A DNA stretch of 64,000 nt from Gammaproteobacteria bacterium (lineage in GTDB: Bacteria; Pseudomonadota; Gammaproteobacteria; Steroidobacterales; Steroidobacteraceae). Positions within the stretch are counted from its first letter, which is position 1. Each line of letters begins with the position of its first letter. The stretch covers positions 43,293-107,292 of the forward strand of contig JAQGOG010000008.1 in NCBI GenBank assembly GCA_028293765.1. Reading direction: 5' to 3'. This document shows, one piece after another, positions 35,063 to 45,072 of the stretch. A model generated the notes under the pieces. The model made no database searches, had not been told where the DNA came from, and saw nothing but the letters and a program-made list of their open reading frames with translations. Both the position numbers and the translations under genes were made by a program.

Positions 35063-38000
35063 TCAGGCCAAGTCTGCCAGCACGGCCGGAACATGCCGGC
35101 GTAGAAGCAGGTTCTGCGCGTCCCATTGCTCCTTCGCCTCCAGCTTCTCGAGGAAGCGCACTTCGCCGCCAGCGAACAGTGCGATCGGCACCCCATCGCG
35201 ATACAGGACGCGGTTGCCGCTCAGCGAAGCTAGCCGCGGGCCGGGCGTCAGGATACCAACGAGGTTGAGAGGATCTGCGCCCGAGAGCGAGACGTGGCTG
35301 TGCGTCTTCGGCTTACGGCGCATATCGCGCAGTAGCCCAATGGCTTCCGGCGCCGCGTATTGTTCGCCGGTGAAGCCGGCAATGAAGCGTCCGCCGCGGA
35401 TCTCGCCGCGCGCCTCTAGTCTGCGGAAGCACATGAGGAGGTCGCGCCAGGGCGGGAGCCAGTCGGCCTCTCTCGCCAACAGGCGCCAGAATACAACCCC
35501 CCAGCGTCGCAGCAGTGTCCGCGCGACGTGCTCGATCGTTTCTTCGTCCTGCAGGCGTTCGGTTGGGCGCGTGGCCTCGCCCTCGCTCTCCGCCGGCATA
35601 CTGCGGCGTACGAGCGCCCATCGGCCGGCAGCGTCCATTCCGAAGAGTGCGATCCGTCGCCTGCGGCGACCTCTCGCTGCCGGTCTGCGCCGGTCCGCTG
35701 GAACCAGCAGAGCCCGCAAACCACTGAAGCTGTCGGAGTTGACGATGCCCAACGCTACCAGTTCTGCCAGCGCTTCCTCCGCCTGAGTGGGCAGAAGCCT
35801 CGCGCCATCCGCGATTTCATCGAAGAACGATGCACCGTGAACGCGGATGTAGTCGGCGACGAGTTGTGCCCTCGAAGAGAGATTGCTCGCATCCACCGGT
35901 CCGGTCAGAGAGGACCATACCCGGATATTGCGTCTTGCCAGTAGGGCGATAGGCGTCCCACGCACCGGCGATGCACTGCGCTCCGAATCGCTCTTACGCC
36001 GCGCCAATCGCGTCCACACGAAGCGGCCGGCGAGACACTGCTCGTCCAGCCATGCTGGTTCGTATTCACTGATGCGCGTGGGAAGAATCTCGGTTTCCCA
36101 CGCGCTGGCAGGCGCTTCGTAACCTTCGAGTTGCGCGAGAACAGCCCCCACTGCGTCGGGCCCCTCCATCCGTCCTTCTGGCGTGACACGCTGCCATTCG
36201 AACAGGAACCGCAGGAAGTCACGCGCCTCAATGGGCTCGATCTCGGCCCGCAGGCGTTTGACGGTGTAGCGGTGAATGCGAGCAAGGAGTCGGCGTTCGC
36301 ACCACTCGCCCACGGCCGCCGTTGCCTCTGGACTGAACTGGCCGCGCATTGCAAATCCCTCAGCCTGGAGGACCGCCAGCGCGGCTTCTATCGCGCCAGT
36401 TGACAAGCCAACCGATGCGGCGAGAACTGCCGCTGCGACGGGTCCGACGCCCTCCAGCCGGCCGCGGACAACCTCGACCAGTGCTTCTTCGCGGCTCCAC
36501 TGTTTTGCGTGTGCTGCGGGTACTTCAACCGATGGTGCGTTCCTCGCGTCCGGAAACAATGCCTGAAAGAGAGGTAGACGCTCGGCGGTGAGCCACAATA
36601 CCGTTCCTCCGGCAGTCAAACGCGTCACGCGACGCTGTTTCGCGAGAGCGTCGATGAGTTCCGCCCAGCCATGTTGCCGCTGGACCTCGGCATCCGTCAG
36701 GAACGTCAGCCACGATAGTGCGTCGTGCAACTCATCGGCATTCGTAGCGTCGGGCCACGCTTCGTCGCGTACCCGTTGGATGGCCTCCGGCTCGAGCTTG
36801 CCGATATCGGCCGCGCTCTCCGGGTCAAGCCAACGTCGGCTCATCACCGCCTGAGTGCGTCGCTCTTCGAGCGGTGCGTCGTCGAGGTAGGCGTATGGGC
36901 GAGCGGTCAACACTTCGAGAGCAAGCGGGGACGGCTCCGTCAGATCGCGCGCAATGACCCGAATCGCGCCACTCTCGAGGCCACGCAGAACCTGCTCGAA
37001 GCCTTCGATATCCATCGCTTCTTCGAGGCAGTCGTGAATCGTCTGGCTGATCAGCGGATGGTCGGGTATCTCCAGCTCGCCCGGTAGATTCTCGGCGCAG
37101 GCGACCTGATCCGGAAAGACCGCCGTCAGCAGGTCCTCCGCAGCCATTCGAGCCAGTTGCGGTGGGACCTTCTTTCCACCTCTGAACCGGGGAAGCGCCA
37201 ACGCGATCGTCGCGCTCCAGCGCCAGCGCGCGGCAAACATCGGGGCCGCACACAACGCCTGCACGAGCAATGGCCGCACGGTGTTGGAGTGCAGATAGCG
37301 AGCAACCTCGGCCAGCTCGAAGCTGTGCGCCGTCGTCAACGAAAGCACGATGCTGTCTTCGGTCGCTGCGGCCTGCAACTCGAAATTGAACGAGCGACAG
37401 AAGCGTTTGCGAAGCGCCAGTCCCCACGCGCGGTTGATGCGACTTCCGAAGGGTGTGTGGATGACGAGCTGCATCCCGCCGGTTTCGTCGAAGAAGCGCT
37501 CGAATATGATGGTGTCCTGGGTGGGAAGCGCGCCCAGTGCCGCGCGTCCGGCCGCCAGGTAGCCGACGAGCTGGGCCGCCGCGGGTCCGGCAATTCCGAC
37601 TTCGTCGACCAGCCAGCGCAGCGCGGGCTCCAGGCCGGCGGCGAAGGGCGTCGGCAAGAAAAAGGGCGCCGTATTCGTCGTCGCTGCGTCGGCGGTGGCG
37701 TGCAACTCGCCCGCGGCGGTGGGGGTCTCGAGGGCGTCCGCGGCTGACCCCATGAGCTGGCGTGTTTCGCCAGCGTCGGCAACCGCGGCCGGCGCTGTGT
37801 TGCCAGCGGACTGCAAGCGGATTTCAATCTCTTTACGCAAGCGCGCCACGCTTTGCGAGAGCTCGTTCGAGCGGCCGGGCGCTTCACCGAGCCAGAAGGG
37901 GATCGATGGCGGTGCTCCGTGCGCATCCTCGACACGCACCCGGCCCGCTTCGACCCGGAGAATCCGATACGAGACATTACCGAGTTGAAACACGTCGCCC

Positions 38001-39592
38001 TGCAGGCTCTCGACGGCGAAATCCTCGTTCACCGTGCCCACGAACGTCGCCTGCGGCTCGAGGAGCACCTGATAGTCGGCGTTGTCGGGAATGGTGCCGC
38101 CCGAAGTGATCGCGGTGAGGCGGGCATTGCGGCGAGCGCGCAGCATGTGGTTTACGGCGTCGTGATAGATCAGCGCGCCATGCCGCCCGCGCCGGGTGGT
38201 AAATCCGTCAGCGAGCATGCGGACCACTTCATCGAACTGCGCGCGCTCGAGGGCGCGGTACGGATACGCCCCGCGAACGAGCGCGAACAGGCTGTCTTCA
38301 TCCCACTCGCGCGCCGCAACTTCCGCAACGATCTGTTGGGCGAGCACATCGAGGGGTTTCGCGGGGAGCATGAGACGGTCGAGCTCGCCCCGGCGTACCG
38401 AATCCAACAGGGCCGCGCATTCCACGAGATCGTCGCGGGAGAGCGGGAAAAGGCGCCCCTTGGGAGTGCCTCCGACGGAGTGACCGGAACGACCCACCCG
38501 CTGCAACACGGCCGCGATCGAGCGGGGCGAGCCGATCTGACACACGAGATCGACGTCGCCGATATCGATGCCGAGCTCGAGCGACGCCGTCGCCACCAAT
38601 GCCTTCAACTGCCCGTTCTTCAGTCGGCTCTCCGCGTCGAACCGCAGTTCTTTCGCCATGCTGCCATGGTGCGCGGTGACGAACTCTGCGCCGATGCGCT
38701 CCGAGAGATGGCGGGCGATCCGCTCGGAATGCCTGCGGGTGTTGACGAAGATGAGGGTCGTGCGATGCTCGCTCACCAACTCCGCCAGCCGGTCGTAAAC
38801 CTGGGTCCAGACTTCGCCCGACATCACGGCTTCGAGCGGCGCGGGGGGGATCTCGATCTGCAGATCCCGGTCGCGGATGTGCCCGGAGTCGATGATGGAG
38901 CAGTCGGCCTGGCCGTCGTTGCCGACTTGTTTCGATCCAACGAGAAAGCGCGCGACTTCTTCAATGGGCTTCTGAGTAGCGGACAGGCCCACGCGTGTGA
39001 GCTTCCGGCCCGCGAGCGATTCGAGCCGCTCCAGCGAAAGCGCGAGATGCATCCCCCGCTTGCTTCCGACCATCGCGTGAATTTCGTCCACGATCACGGT
39101 GCGCGTCGCCGCAAGCATTTTTCGGCCGGATTCCGAGCCGAGCAGGATGTACAGTGACTCCGGCGTAGTGACCACGATGTGTGGCGGACGTTTTCGCATC
39201 GCGGCACGTTCGTGTTGGGGAGTGTCTCCCGTGCGAACGAACGTGCGGATGTCTACATCGGGCAAGCCGAGCGCCCGCAACTCCTCACGGATGCCGGCGA
39301 GCGGGGCTTCGAGATTGCGGCGGATATCGTTCGAAAGGGCTTTCAGCGGGGAGACGTAAACAATCTGGGTCTCATCCGGCAGGCCGTCGCCCGCGACTCC
39401 TTCCCGCACCAGTTGCTCGATCGCGGCGAGGAACGCGGCGAGCGTTTTGCCGGAGCCCGTCGGCGCGGCGATCAGTACATGGCGCCGCGCCTGGATGGCC
39501 GGCCATGCCTGCTCCTGGGGCGGAGTGGGTGCGTCGAAGGTTCGGTTGAACCAGTTGGCGACCGCCGGATGGAAGGACGAGAGAACGGACAC
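35063..39592 (-). CDS. lhr: Large helicase-related protein Lhr
   Basis: A 1509-residue superfamily 2 DNA helicase, of the size of E. coli Lhr (1538). The N-terminal half holds motif I APTGSGKT (43-50), SPLKAL, TTPESLY, DEIH, GLSATQ and the C-terminal RecA block with [47 protein letters not shown] and QRVGRSGH. A winged-helix and Lhr core domain follow (about 480-800). The C-terminal half is the Lhr-CTD, a winged-helix array. Lhr is linked to DNA repair, and its CTD in Pseudomonas and Mycobacterium binds uracil or nucleic acids. It is convergent with the peroxiredoxin gene. Confidence 0.93.
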   Translation of the reverse strand: MSVLSSFHPAVANWFNRTFDAPTPPQEQAWPAIQARRHVLIAAPTGSGKTLAAFLAAIEQLVREGVAGDGLPDETQIVYVSPLKALSNDIRRNLEAPLAGIREELRALGLPDVDIRTFVRTGDTPQHERAAMRKRPPHIVVTTPESLYILLGSESGRKMLAATRTVIVDEIHAMVGSKRGMHLALSLERLESLAGRKLTRVGLSATQKPIEEVARFLVGSKQVGNDGQADCSIIDSGHIRDRDLQIEIPPAPLEAVMSGEVWTQVYDRLAELVSEHRTTLIFVNTRRHSERIARHLSERIGAEFVTAHHGSMAKELRFDAESRLKNGQLKALVATASLELGIDIGDVDLVCQIGSPRSIAAVLQRVGRSGHSVGGTPKGRLFPLSRDDLVECAALLDSVRRGELDRLMLPAKPLDVLAQQIVAEVAAREWDEDSLFALVRGAYPYRALERAQFDEVVRMLADGFTTRRGRHGALIYHDAVNHMLRARRNARLTAITSGGTIPDNADYQVLLEPQATFVGTVNEDFAVESLQGDVFQLGNVSYRILRVEAGRVRVEDAHGAPPSIPFWLGEAPGRSNELSQSVARLRKEIEIRLQSAGNTAPAAVADAGETRQLMGSAADALETPTAAGELHATADAATTNTAPFFLPTPFAAGLEPALRWLVDEVGIAGPAAAQLVGYLAAGRAALGALPTQDTIIFERFFDETGGMQLVIHTPFGSRINRAWGLALRKRFCRSFNFELQAAATEDSIVLSLTTAHSFELAEVARYLHSNTVRPLLVQALCAAPMFAARWRWSATIALALPRFRGGKKVPPQLARMAAEDLLTAVFPDQVACAENLPGELEIPDHPLISQTIHDCLEEAMDIEGFEQVLRGLESGAIRVIARDLTEPSPLALEVLTARPYAYLDDAPLEERRTQAVMSRRWLDPESAADIGKLEPEAIQRVRDEAWPDATNADELHDALSWLTFLTDAEVQRQHGWAELIDALAKQRRVTRLTAGGTVLWLTAERLPLFQALFPDARNAPSVEVPAAHAKQWSREEALVEVVRGRLEGVGPVAAAVLAASVGLSTGAIEAALAVLQAEGFAMRGQFSPEATAAVGEWCERRLLARIHRYTVKRLRAEIEPIEARDFLRFLFEWQRVTPEGRMEGPDAVGAVLAQLEGYEAPASAWETEILPTRISEYEPAWLDEQCLAGRFVWTRLARRKSDSERSASPVRGTPIALLARRNIRVWSSLTGPVDASNLSSRAQLVADYIRVHGASFFDEIADGARLLPTQAEEALAELVALGIVNSDSFSGLRALLVPADRRRPAARGRRRRRIALFGMDAAGRWALVRRSMPAESEGEATRPTERLQDEETIEHVARTLLRRWGVVFWRLLAREADWLPPWRDLLMCFRRLEARGEIRGGRFIAGFTGEQYAAPEAIGLLRDMRRKPKTHSHVSLSGADPLNLVGILTPGPRLASLSGNRVLYRDGVPIALFAGGEVRFLEKLEAKEQWDAQNLLLRRHVPAVLADLA

Positions 39593-40022
39593 GCTTGGGC
39601 TTTCCTGCGACGCGAATGGGAGCGTTGTTGCTGATGTGCACGCCGGTGCGCGGCTTCGATTGAAGCACAGCGCGAGCTGGGGAGGTACCCCATTGTCAGG
39701 GACCTTTGCGCGTATACAGTGGCCCGCCGGGGCTCCGGCTGTATGGGGGCGGGACCGGGAAAATCCACCCCGGCTCAGGTCAAAGGCGGTATGCCGGGAA
39801 AGCGCTCGCGCGCGGCCGAGAGCGCCTCCTCGCCCTCGAATCCGAGGACACCGCTGTCGGAAAGACTACATCGAAGCGAGACTGTTGAAGTGCCGCGAGA
39901 TCGCGCTGGCAGGTTCCGAGGCTGCAGGGACGGATCCGGTTGCGTGCTCTCGCATCCCCTCGCCCGGTCTGAAAAGGGGAGTAAAGTAGCCCCGGTTGAC
40001 CTTAAGCGAGGGGTGCCGCTGG
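39593..40022. other. Gene-free spacer between lhr and DUF3014 gene
   Basis: This 430-bp stretch separates the divergent lhr and DUF3014 genes. Reading frames in it are short and lack a credible family match or ribosome site. It should hold the promoters of both genes, but I cannot place them with confidence. Confidence 0.5.
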
Positions 40023-40847
40023 ATGTGGAACAAAGCGACGGATACCGAGGAGTCCTTCCAGAACAAGGCAATCTGGTGGTCTGCCGCCGCCGTTGTGGTC
40101 GTGGCGTTGGGCGTCGGTGTTTACTATCGCTACTACTCGCAGCCGAGCGCTCCTGAAAAGCTTCAGGAAGCTCGTCCGCCGGCGCCTGCCCCGCGGGCCG
40201 ATACGGACAGCGGGGTCCAGCACCCGATTCCGGACGCCGCCAGCGCCGATTCGACAGCACTGCCGGTGCTGAACGACAGCGACAAGGTCGTCCAAGATTC
40301 CCTCGCGGGTCTCCTTGGCCCTAAACCCGTCGAGCAGTTTCTCGTCCCCGAGAACGTCGTCAGGCACATCGTCGTGACGATCGACAACCTGCCTCGCAAA
40401 AAGGTGGCGGTGGACTTGCGGCCGGTCAAGGCGACACCAGGGCAGACCGTAGTGGCGAGCCAGGGCGACATCAACACGTTGAGCGCCGAGAACTACGCGC
40501 GCTACGCACCCTTCGTGCACCTCGTGCAGTCGACGGATCCGAAGACGCTTGCAACCGTATACTTCCGGCTCTACCCGCTTTTTCAGCAGGCGTATGAAGA
40601 TCTCGGCTATCCGGGCAAGTACTTCAACGACCGGCTGGTCGAGGTCATCGATCACCTGCTGGAGACGCCGGACGTGCAGGGTCCCATCGAGCTCGTACAA
40701 CCGAAAGTCTTCTATGAGTTCGCGGATCCCAAGCTCGAGGACCGCTCGGCCGGCCAGAAGCTGCTGATCCGGATGGGAGGGGCGAACGAGCGCATCCTCA
40801 AGGCGAAGCTGCGGGACTTCCGGGCCGAGATCGTCAACAAGAAATAA
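40023..40847 (+). CDS. DUF3014 membrane-anchored protein
   Basis: A 274-residue protein with one N-terminal membrane helix (about 15-32, AIWWSAAAVVVVALGVGVYY) and a Pro/Ala linker. A conserved domain follows with DSLAGLLGPKPVEQFLVPENVVRHIVVTIDNLPRKKV and YARYAPFVHLVQSTD, then FRLYPLFQQAYEDLGYPGKYFNDRLVEVIDHLL. This matches DUF3014, a family without assigned function. I start at ATG 40023, with GAGGGG 9 bp upstream. An upstream TTG would add nine residues. A soluble domain facing the periplasm is likely. Confidence 0.82.
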   Translation: MWNKATDTEESFQNKAIWWSAAAVVVVALGVGVYYRYYSQPSAPEKLQEARPPAPAPRADTDSGVQHPIPDAASADSTALPVLNDSDKVVQDSLAGLLGPKPVEQFLVPENVVRHIVVTIDNLPRKKVAVDLRPVKATPGQTVVASQGDINTLSAENYARYAPFVHLVQSTDPKTLATVYFRLYPLFQQAYEDLGYPGKYFNDRLVEVIDHLLETPDVQGPIELVQPKVFYEFADPKLEDRSAGQKLLIRMGGANERILKAKLRDFRAEIVNKK

Positions 40848-40868
40848 CGAGCAGCGCGCAGGGCAACC

Positions 40869-41483
40869 ATGAACGACGCAGTCGGTATGACGGAGCCGGG
40901 GCTCGAAAAGCCGCTGGAACATCTCAGGTCGGTGCTGATTCCGGCCGAGACGCTCGAGGCGTGGGCGATTCAGCGCCGGATCTTCGCGCTGTCGCATCGG
41001 CGGATCCTGATTGCCGCAACGAGCGGACGGCTGATCCGCCTTACGCGCAAACTCCTCGGCGGGTTCGACGTCTCCGACATCCGCTGGCAGGATCTGGAGG
41101 AAGTCACTCTGCGCGTCGGCATGTTAGGGGCCGATCTCATGCTCCGTGCGGGGCGGGCCACCGATCTCGCCTCGCAAGGAACGCAGGGGTCCCAGCGGCT
41201 CGAATTCGAGGGGCTGCGTAAGGATCAGGCCCAGGCGGTCTACCGAATCTGTCAGGCTCAGGATCAGGCCTGGCGTGAGAAGCGGCGCGTGCGCGAGCTC
41301 GAGGAACTGCGCGCCCGTTCGGGTGGTATCCAGGTTTCGTCCGGCCCGAGTGGCTATCCCGCGGGACCCGCGGGACAGTCGGATGCGGTACGCCGCCTGC
41401 AGGAGGCGAAGCAGATGCTGGACGGGAAGCTCATTACTGACGCGGAATACGAAGCCATCAAGGCGAAAATCGTATCGTCGTGA
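40869..41483 (+). CDS. PH-like (YvbH) domain protein with SHOCT tail
   Basis: A 204-residue soluble protein. Residues about 15-125 fit a bacterial PH-like fold: RRIFALSHRRILIAATSG, the strand LIRLTRKLLGGFDVSDIRWQDLEEV and LMLRAG. A charged linker follows, then a 30-residue SHOCT motif at the C-terminus (VRRLQEAKQMLDGKLITDAEYEAIKAKI). SHOCT motifs are short helical pairs that tend to associate with membrane or oligomer partners. The function is unknown. It is followed at 40 bp by the lipoprotein gene. Confidence 0.75.
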   Translation: MNDAVGMTEPGLEKPLEHLRSVLIPAETLEAWAIQRRIFALSHRRILIAATSGRLIRLTRKLLGGFDVSDIRWQDLEEVTLRVGMLGADLMLRAGRATDLASQGTQGSQRLEFEGLRKDQAQAVYRICQAQDQAWREKRRVRELEELRARSGGIQVSSGPSGYPAGPAGQSDAVRRLQEAKQMLDGKLITDAEYEAIKAKIVSS

Positions 41484-41522
41484 CGTGCGGCTGCACCCGC
41501 TCGCCGCAAGAGAAGGCTTCGA

Positions 41523-42224
41523 GTGATACGACTGCTGCTTGCTCTCATGGCCGCTGCGAGCCTCCTCGCAGGTTGTGGCAAGAGTGAATCCGGCTCGCAC
41601 CACGGCTGGGTGCTCCACTCGCAGGTAAGATTCTTCGCGCCGGATCTGCAGACGGCGAGCGCGCCTTTGCCGCGCAACACGTACCGGCTCTTCTTCCCTT
41701 ACATCGCCGGGGACCTCTACGGACCCGCGACCACCGGCGACTTCATTCACCCGGTGATCAACGCGGACTACACGTTCGAGATCGACTTCAGCCGCATTCA
41801 CCAGGATCTGCTGCGTTCGCTGCAACCGACGGAGTTCAGTCTCGATTACCTGAAGATCGATCCGCCGGACACCCGAATCGCGCGGCTGGCGCCGCTGGCG
41901 CTGCAGACCGATGGCATCGAGCAGGTGGCCGCGGCCGATTGGATGGATGCGGTCTCACACGAGCGCCTGATGCTCGTGTACGTCGACAGGCCCTCACGAA
42001 TCACGGGTGCCCTGGTACGGAACGAGTACACCATCCGCTACAACGTTCGGGCGACTGCGCCCGGTTATGTATGGATCGCGCGCCGGCAAACGGACGAAGG
42101 CGAGCAGATGTATAGGGAAGTCGACAAGCCGGAAACCGTGGTTCTCGCCCTCACGCCGCCGCAGTTGCCCGGTGGCCCCCCGAAAGCCGCTGTACCAGTC
42201 CGTACAGGTACTCCTGCCCCGTAA
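41523..42224 (+). CDS. Uncharacterised lipoprotein
   Basis: A 233-residue predicted lipoprotein. Residues 1-17 are a signal with lipobox LLAGC (Cys18). The mature protein shows no family I recognise. It has repeated aromatic and Asp-rich segments such as IAGDLYGPATTGDFIHPVINADYTFEI and a Pro-rich C-terminal tail. The start is GTG 41523 at the correct spacing for the lipobox. Its neighbours (DUF3014, PH-SHOCT, SRPBCC) are also envelope or lipid-binding-like, but a joint role is only a suggestion. Confidence 0.65.
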   Translation: MIRLLLALMAAASLLAGCGKSESGSHHGWVLHSQVRFFAPDLQTASAPLPRNTYRLFFPYIAGDLYGPATTGDFIHPVINADYTFEIDFSRIHQDLLRSLQPTEFSLDYLKIDPPDTRIARLAPLALQTDGIEQVAAADWMDAVSHERLMLVYVDRPSRITGALVRNEYTIRYNVRATAPGYVWIARRQTDEGEQMYREVDKPETVVLALTPPQLPGGPPKAAVPVRTGTPAP

Positions 42225-42303
42225 AAAAGAGGCTGCTCTCGCTGTTGGGGTTGAGGGTTAAACCTACCAGCCCTTGGTCTTGGCAGGAGTAGAGTAGCGG
42301 CCC

Positions 42304-42774
42304 ATGGCTAATACTGCTGCGCAATATCACGTTAGGACACGTTGGAACGTGCGCGCACCGGTAGGCGCGGTCTGGACGGAGTTGACCCGGCCAGAAGCCT
42401 GGCCTGACTGGTGGAAAGGCGTTCTGGTCGTCGATCTGTTGGAGGCCGGCGATTCGAGCGGTTTGGGGGCGTACCGGCGCATGACTTGTCGCGCGGCGTT
42501 GCCCAGCCGGGTTTCTTTCAACATGCGCACGGTGAGACTCGAGCCGCGTACGGTTATCGAAGTTATGGCGGACGGTGAGCTCAGCGGACCCAGCCGCTGG
42601 CAACTGACTCGGACGGGTAATGGCACTGACGTGCGATACGACTGGATCGTCACGGTCACGAAGCAGCGCGCGCCCGCCCTGGCGCTGTTTGCCAAGTCAC
42701 TCTTTGAATGGAACCATTGGATTGTCATGAACTGGGGCCGCAAGGGACTCGAGCGGCGCGTCGGCGGTCGATAG
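42304..42774 (+). CDS. SRPBCC (START-like) family protein
   Basis: A 156-residue helix-grip protein of the polyketide cyclase/START superfamily. The opening WNVRAPVGAVWTELTRPEAWPDWWKGV is the diagnostic family motif, and TVRLEPRTVIEVMADGELSGPSRWQL and the C-terminal helix HWIVMNWGRKGLERR complete the fold. These proteins form a hydrophobic pocket for lipids or polyketide-like ligands. The ligand is unknown. It lies 79 bp after the lipoprotein gene and convergent to alkB. Confidence 0.8.
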   Translation: MANTAAQYHVRTRWNVRAPVGAVWTELTRPEAWPDWWKGVLVVDLLEAGDSSGLGAYRRMTCRAALPSRVSFNMRTVRLEPRTVIEVMADGELSGPSRWQLTRTGNGTDVRYDWIVTVTKQRAPALALFAKSLFEWNHWIVMNWGRKGLERRVGGR

Positions 42775-42803
42775 CTCCCGGCGCTGTAGCGTCGTGCAGC
42801 TCT

Positions 42804-43475
42804 CTAAAGCGCCTGGCGGAACGTGAGGTTGATACGGTGGAGCCCTGTCAGCGGATGGTTGCCTTCGGCTAGCGCCGCGACGCCGTGGAATGCCATACGA
42901 GAGGGGCCGCCCCACACCACGACGTCACCACTTGCGAGCAGCACCCGCCGCGGCCGCTCTTTCCGCTTCGCGCCGCCGAAGAGAAAAACCGCCGGAAGCC
43001 CGAGCGATACGGAAACGATCGGCGCGGCATCGCTGCGCTCGTTCCGATCCTGGTGCAACGAGAGCCGAGCTCCGGGGTCGTAGCGATTGATGAGGCAACT
43101 GTCCGGCTCGAACTCCGGGAAGCCCGCAGCCGCCGCTGCCGTAGTGGCAAGGCGCATGAAGGGCTGCGGCATCGGCGGCCAAGCGAGCCCGCTGAGTGGA
43201 TCCGTCCGGTCATAGCGGTAGCCGGTAAGGTCGGTCACCCAACCCGCGGCACCACAATTGGTCATCGCAACGGACATCCGAAAGCCGCCAGGCGTCGTCA
43301 TGTGCCGGAAGGGGGCGGCTGCGAGGATCTCCTGCAGCGAAGCCATAAGCGTGGGGGCGTCCGCCGTGGCAAAAGCTCGCAGAATGGCCGCGCCCTCGGC
43401 CAGCGGCTCCGTCCTCTGGCGGGTGTCGGCCAGGGAATCGAACAGATCGGCGGTAGGGGACTTTACAATTCGCAT
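42804..43475 (-). CDS. alkB: DNA oxidative demethylase AlkB
   Basis: A 223-residue Fe(II)/2-oxoglutarate dioxygenase that removes 1-methyladenine and 3-methylcytosine. The metal motif HxD is in SLHQDRNERSD, the distal His in MAFHGVAAL and the 2-oxoglutarate Arg in HRINLTFR. MPQPFMRLA and the nucleotide-recognition lid before it are present. GAGG 7 bp before ATG 43475 supports the start; an upstream frame to 43562 adds 29 unrelated residues. E. coli AlkB has 216 residues. The SWIM-finger gene diverges from it 116 bp upstream. Confidence 0.92.
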   Translation of the reverse strand: MRIVKSPTADLFDSLADTRQRTEPLAEGAAILRAFATADAPTLMASLQEILAAAPFRHMTTPGGFRMSVAMTNCGAAGWVTDLTGYRYDRTDPLSGLAWPPMPQPFMRLATTAAAAAGFPEFEPDSCLINRYDPGARLSLHQDRNERSDAAPIVSVSLGLPAVFLFGGAKRKERPRRVLLASGDVVVWGGPSRMAFHGVAALAEGNHPLTGLHRINLTFRQAL

Positions 43476-43591
43476 GCCAGGGCCTCGTCCTATCACGCTC
43501 ACCTGCCGCGGACAAGGGCAAGTGCCGCGGAGTGAAATATTCACAGTTAATCCACAGGCCATCCACAGCCGGGCCGCGTTATGCTGGCGTC

Positions 43592-43852
43592 ATGGCATTG
43601 AGATTTCGCAGAGCACGTGGCCCGAGCGGTGAACCGGCTGTTCTGGGCACCTACACTTTTCCGAGCCGTACTGTTCAGGTCCTGCAGACGCAGGACGAAC
43701 GCATCCAGTGGACGTGTGACTGCGAGAAGTTTCGTCATCAGACGGAGCAGCGCGAGCCCCTCTGGTGCAAGCACATCGCGAAGGCGGCGGCGCGCCGGTC
43801 CATAGAGCGGCTTACGCGTCGAGTCGCGATTCCGAGAGGCCTCGAGGGCTAG
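43592..43852 (+). CDS. Stand-alone SWIM zinc-finger mini-protein
   Basis: An 86-residue protein. The core TCDCEKFRHQTEQREPLWCKHI provides C42, C44, C59 and H61 in a CxC-x14-CxH arrangement, the SWIM zinc-finger pattern. SWIM domains usually sit inside SNF2 helicases, transposases or RecA-cofactor proteins and bind DNA or proteins. Here it is nearly the whole protein, preceded by a beta-like strand region (VLGTYTFPSRTVQVLQT) and followed by a basic helix (AAARRSIERLTRR). I know no assigned function. It is divergent from alkB. The start at ATG 43592 has a weak ribosome site. Confidence 0.65.
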   Translation: MALRFRRARGPSGEPAVLGTYTFPSRTVQVLQTQDERIQWTCDCEKFRHQTEQREPLWCKHIAKAAARRSIERLTRRVAIPRGLEG

Positions 43853-43952
43853 TCTCGAGGCGGAGGCAGGACGCGAAGCAGAGCTTCACGCTCACGCTCA
43901 CGCTCACGGCGAACCATATTCGCACCCACACGTGGCCGATCGCGACGGGCGA

Positions 43953-44306
43953 CTAATATTCGGTGTATTTCCTGGAGCTTCCGCGGACCTTGTCAGCGGG
44001 ATAGCGGCGCTCGTTTTCCTCGATCTTCGCGTCCGCGGCTGCAAGCAGATCGAAACCCAGCTTGTCGGCGAGGCGGATCAAATAAATCAACACGTCCGCG
44101 GACTCCGCGCGAATGCGGGCGAGTTGCTCCTCGTCAGGTGCGCGGCTCTGTGCCTCGGTCAACCACTGAAACTCCGCCGCGAGCTCGCCGGCTTCCGCCA
44201 CGAGCGCCATGGCCAGATTCTTGGGCGCATGGAATTGATCCCAATCGCGGAGGGCGGCGAACTCGCTGAGGCGCTGGGCCAGATTTTTGAGACGCGCTGG
44301 ATCCAT
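43953..44306 (-). CDS. MazG-like nucleotide pyrophosphohydrolase
   Basis: A 117-residue all-alpha NTP pyrophosphatase of the DCTPP1/RS21-C6 type. It has QFHAPKNLAMALVAEAGELAAEFQWL and, after the loop, IRAESADVLIYLIRLADKLGFDL, which carry the EExxE-like and ExxD metal motifs. These enzymes hydrolyse dCTP or modified dNTPs, a house-cleaning role. ATG 44306 (MDPARLKNL) is chosen by fit to family N-termini, but in-frame ATGs at 44324 and 44342 are possible. A small TCACGC array (43886-43910) follows the stop. Confidence 0.85.
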   Translation of the reverse strand: MDPARLKNLAQRLSEFAALRDWDQFHAPKNLAMALVAEAGELAAEFQWLTEAQSRAPDEEQLARIRAESADVLIYLIRLADKLGFDLLAAADAKIEENERRYPADKVRGSSRKYTEY

Positions 44307-44670
44307 AGTTATCAATCCGCCCATTCCGGGATCGTGCCGCAACGACAGTCGCTCTACGCGTCCGCATCTTCTCCCAAAACTCGGAGCATTTCTCGCCCTT
44401 GGAGAGACCGTCAGTGATCGTCAGGTCGAGTGCATTGGGGGCTGCTTCGGGCACGCCGCGGTCAGGGATTGTTTCTCGCCACTCCTTTCTCAGCAGTGGT
44501 TGCGAAATAGCCCAACTCGTGGCGGAATGTTCAGGCGGCGTTCAGCTTTTCGAATTGTTTGTTCTCGGCGGGAACCTGCGGATGTCGCCACTGGGTGACA
44601 GGTCCCGAAAGTTGCGACGCTGTGGGATGTGTTCGGGCAGGCCGGACGTCATGCACCGATGGAGGTCGCA
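44307..44670. other. Gene-free spacer between mazG-like and orphan gene
   Basis: No supported gene, RNA or repeat family is visible in this 364-bp region. Short frames exist on both strands, but their composition and starts do not stand out from chance. Confidence 0.4.
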
Positions 44671-45072
44671 ATGATCCAACTGCGCTTCAATTCAATGGCG
44701 GGGACCGATCCGAGGGTAGTGGGGCCGGCACCGTTCTTCAGGGTTGAGGGACCGCTATTGCAGCAAGGCCCTGGCCGCGAGGTGGTCGGCCGCTATTTCG
44801 ACCATCATTGGGAGATGGGTGGACGGTATGTGTCCAGTTACGAATGTGCGGATGCGATACGGCTGCACTTCGAGGGACCCAAGGGAGAGGTTTCAGAAGC
44901 GTACGGACCGTTTCAACAGCTGCGTTTCCCCAATGGCTCCTGTTATGCCGACCGGGTGCTGTTCGCGGAGTTCGCGGAGGACGAGGCATATTGGGTGCAC
45001 CGGGCCGCTCTCACCAAGTGGCCCGTCATCGTGATCAGTCCCGCGGACGAGACCGGCGTCAGGCCTCTATGA
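44671..45072 (+). CDS. Uncharacterised small protein
   Basis: A 133-residue soluble protein without signal peptide or membrane helix that I do not recognise. It is beta-rich with aromatic clusters (GRYFDHHWEMGGRYVSSYECADAIRLHFEG) and a DEAYWVHRAALTKWPVIVISP stretch. GGAGGT lies 4 bp before ATG 44671, a strong ribosome site that sets the start. Its 3' end overlaps the end of the convergent response regulator gene by 14 bp. Confidence 0.6.
   Translation: MIQLRFNSMAGTDPRVVGPAPFFRVEGPLLQQGPGREVVGRYFDHHWEMGGRYVSSYECADAIRLHFEGPKGEVSEAYGPFQQLRFPNGSCYADRVLFAEFAEDEAYWVHRAALTKWPVIVISPADETGVRPL

Noticed and set aside
37853..39157. Long plus-strand frame antisense to lhr
   Set aside because: It lies wholly inside the Lhr helicase gene, whose motifs are unambiguous, and its composition reflects the reverse strand of those codons.
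43886..43910. TCACGC tandem array as a CRISPR-like or regulatory repeat
   Set aside because: It is a simple 6-bp repeat of about three to four units without spacers or partner genes.
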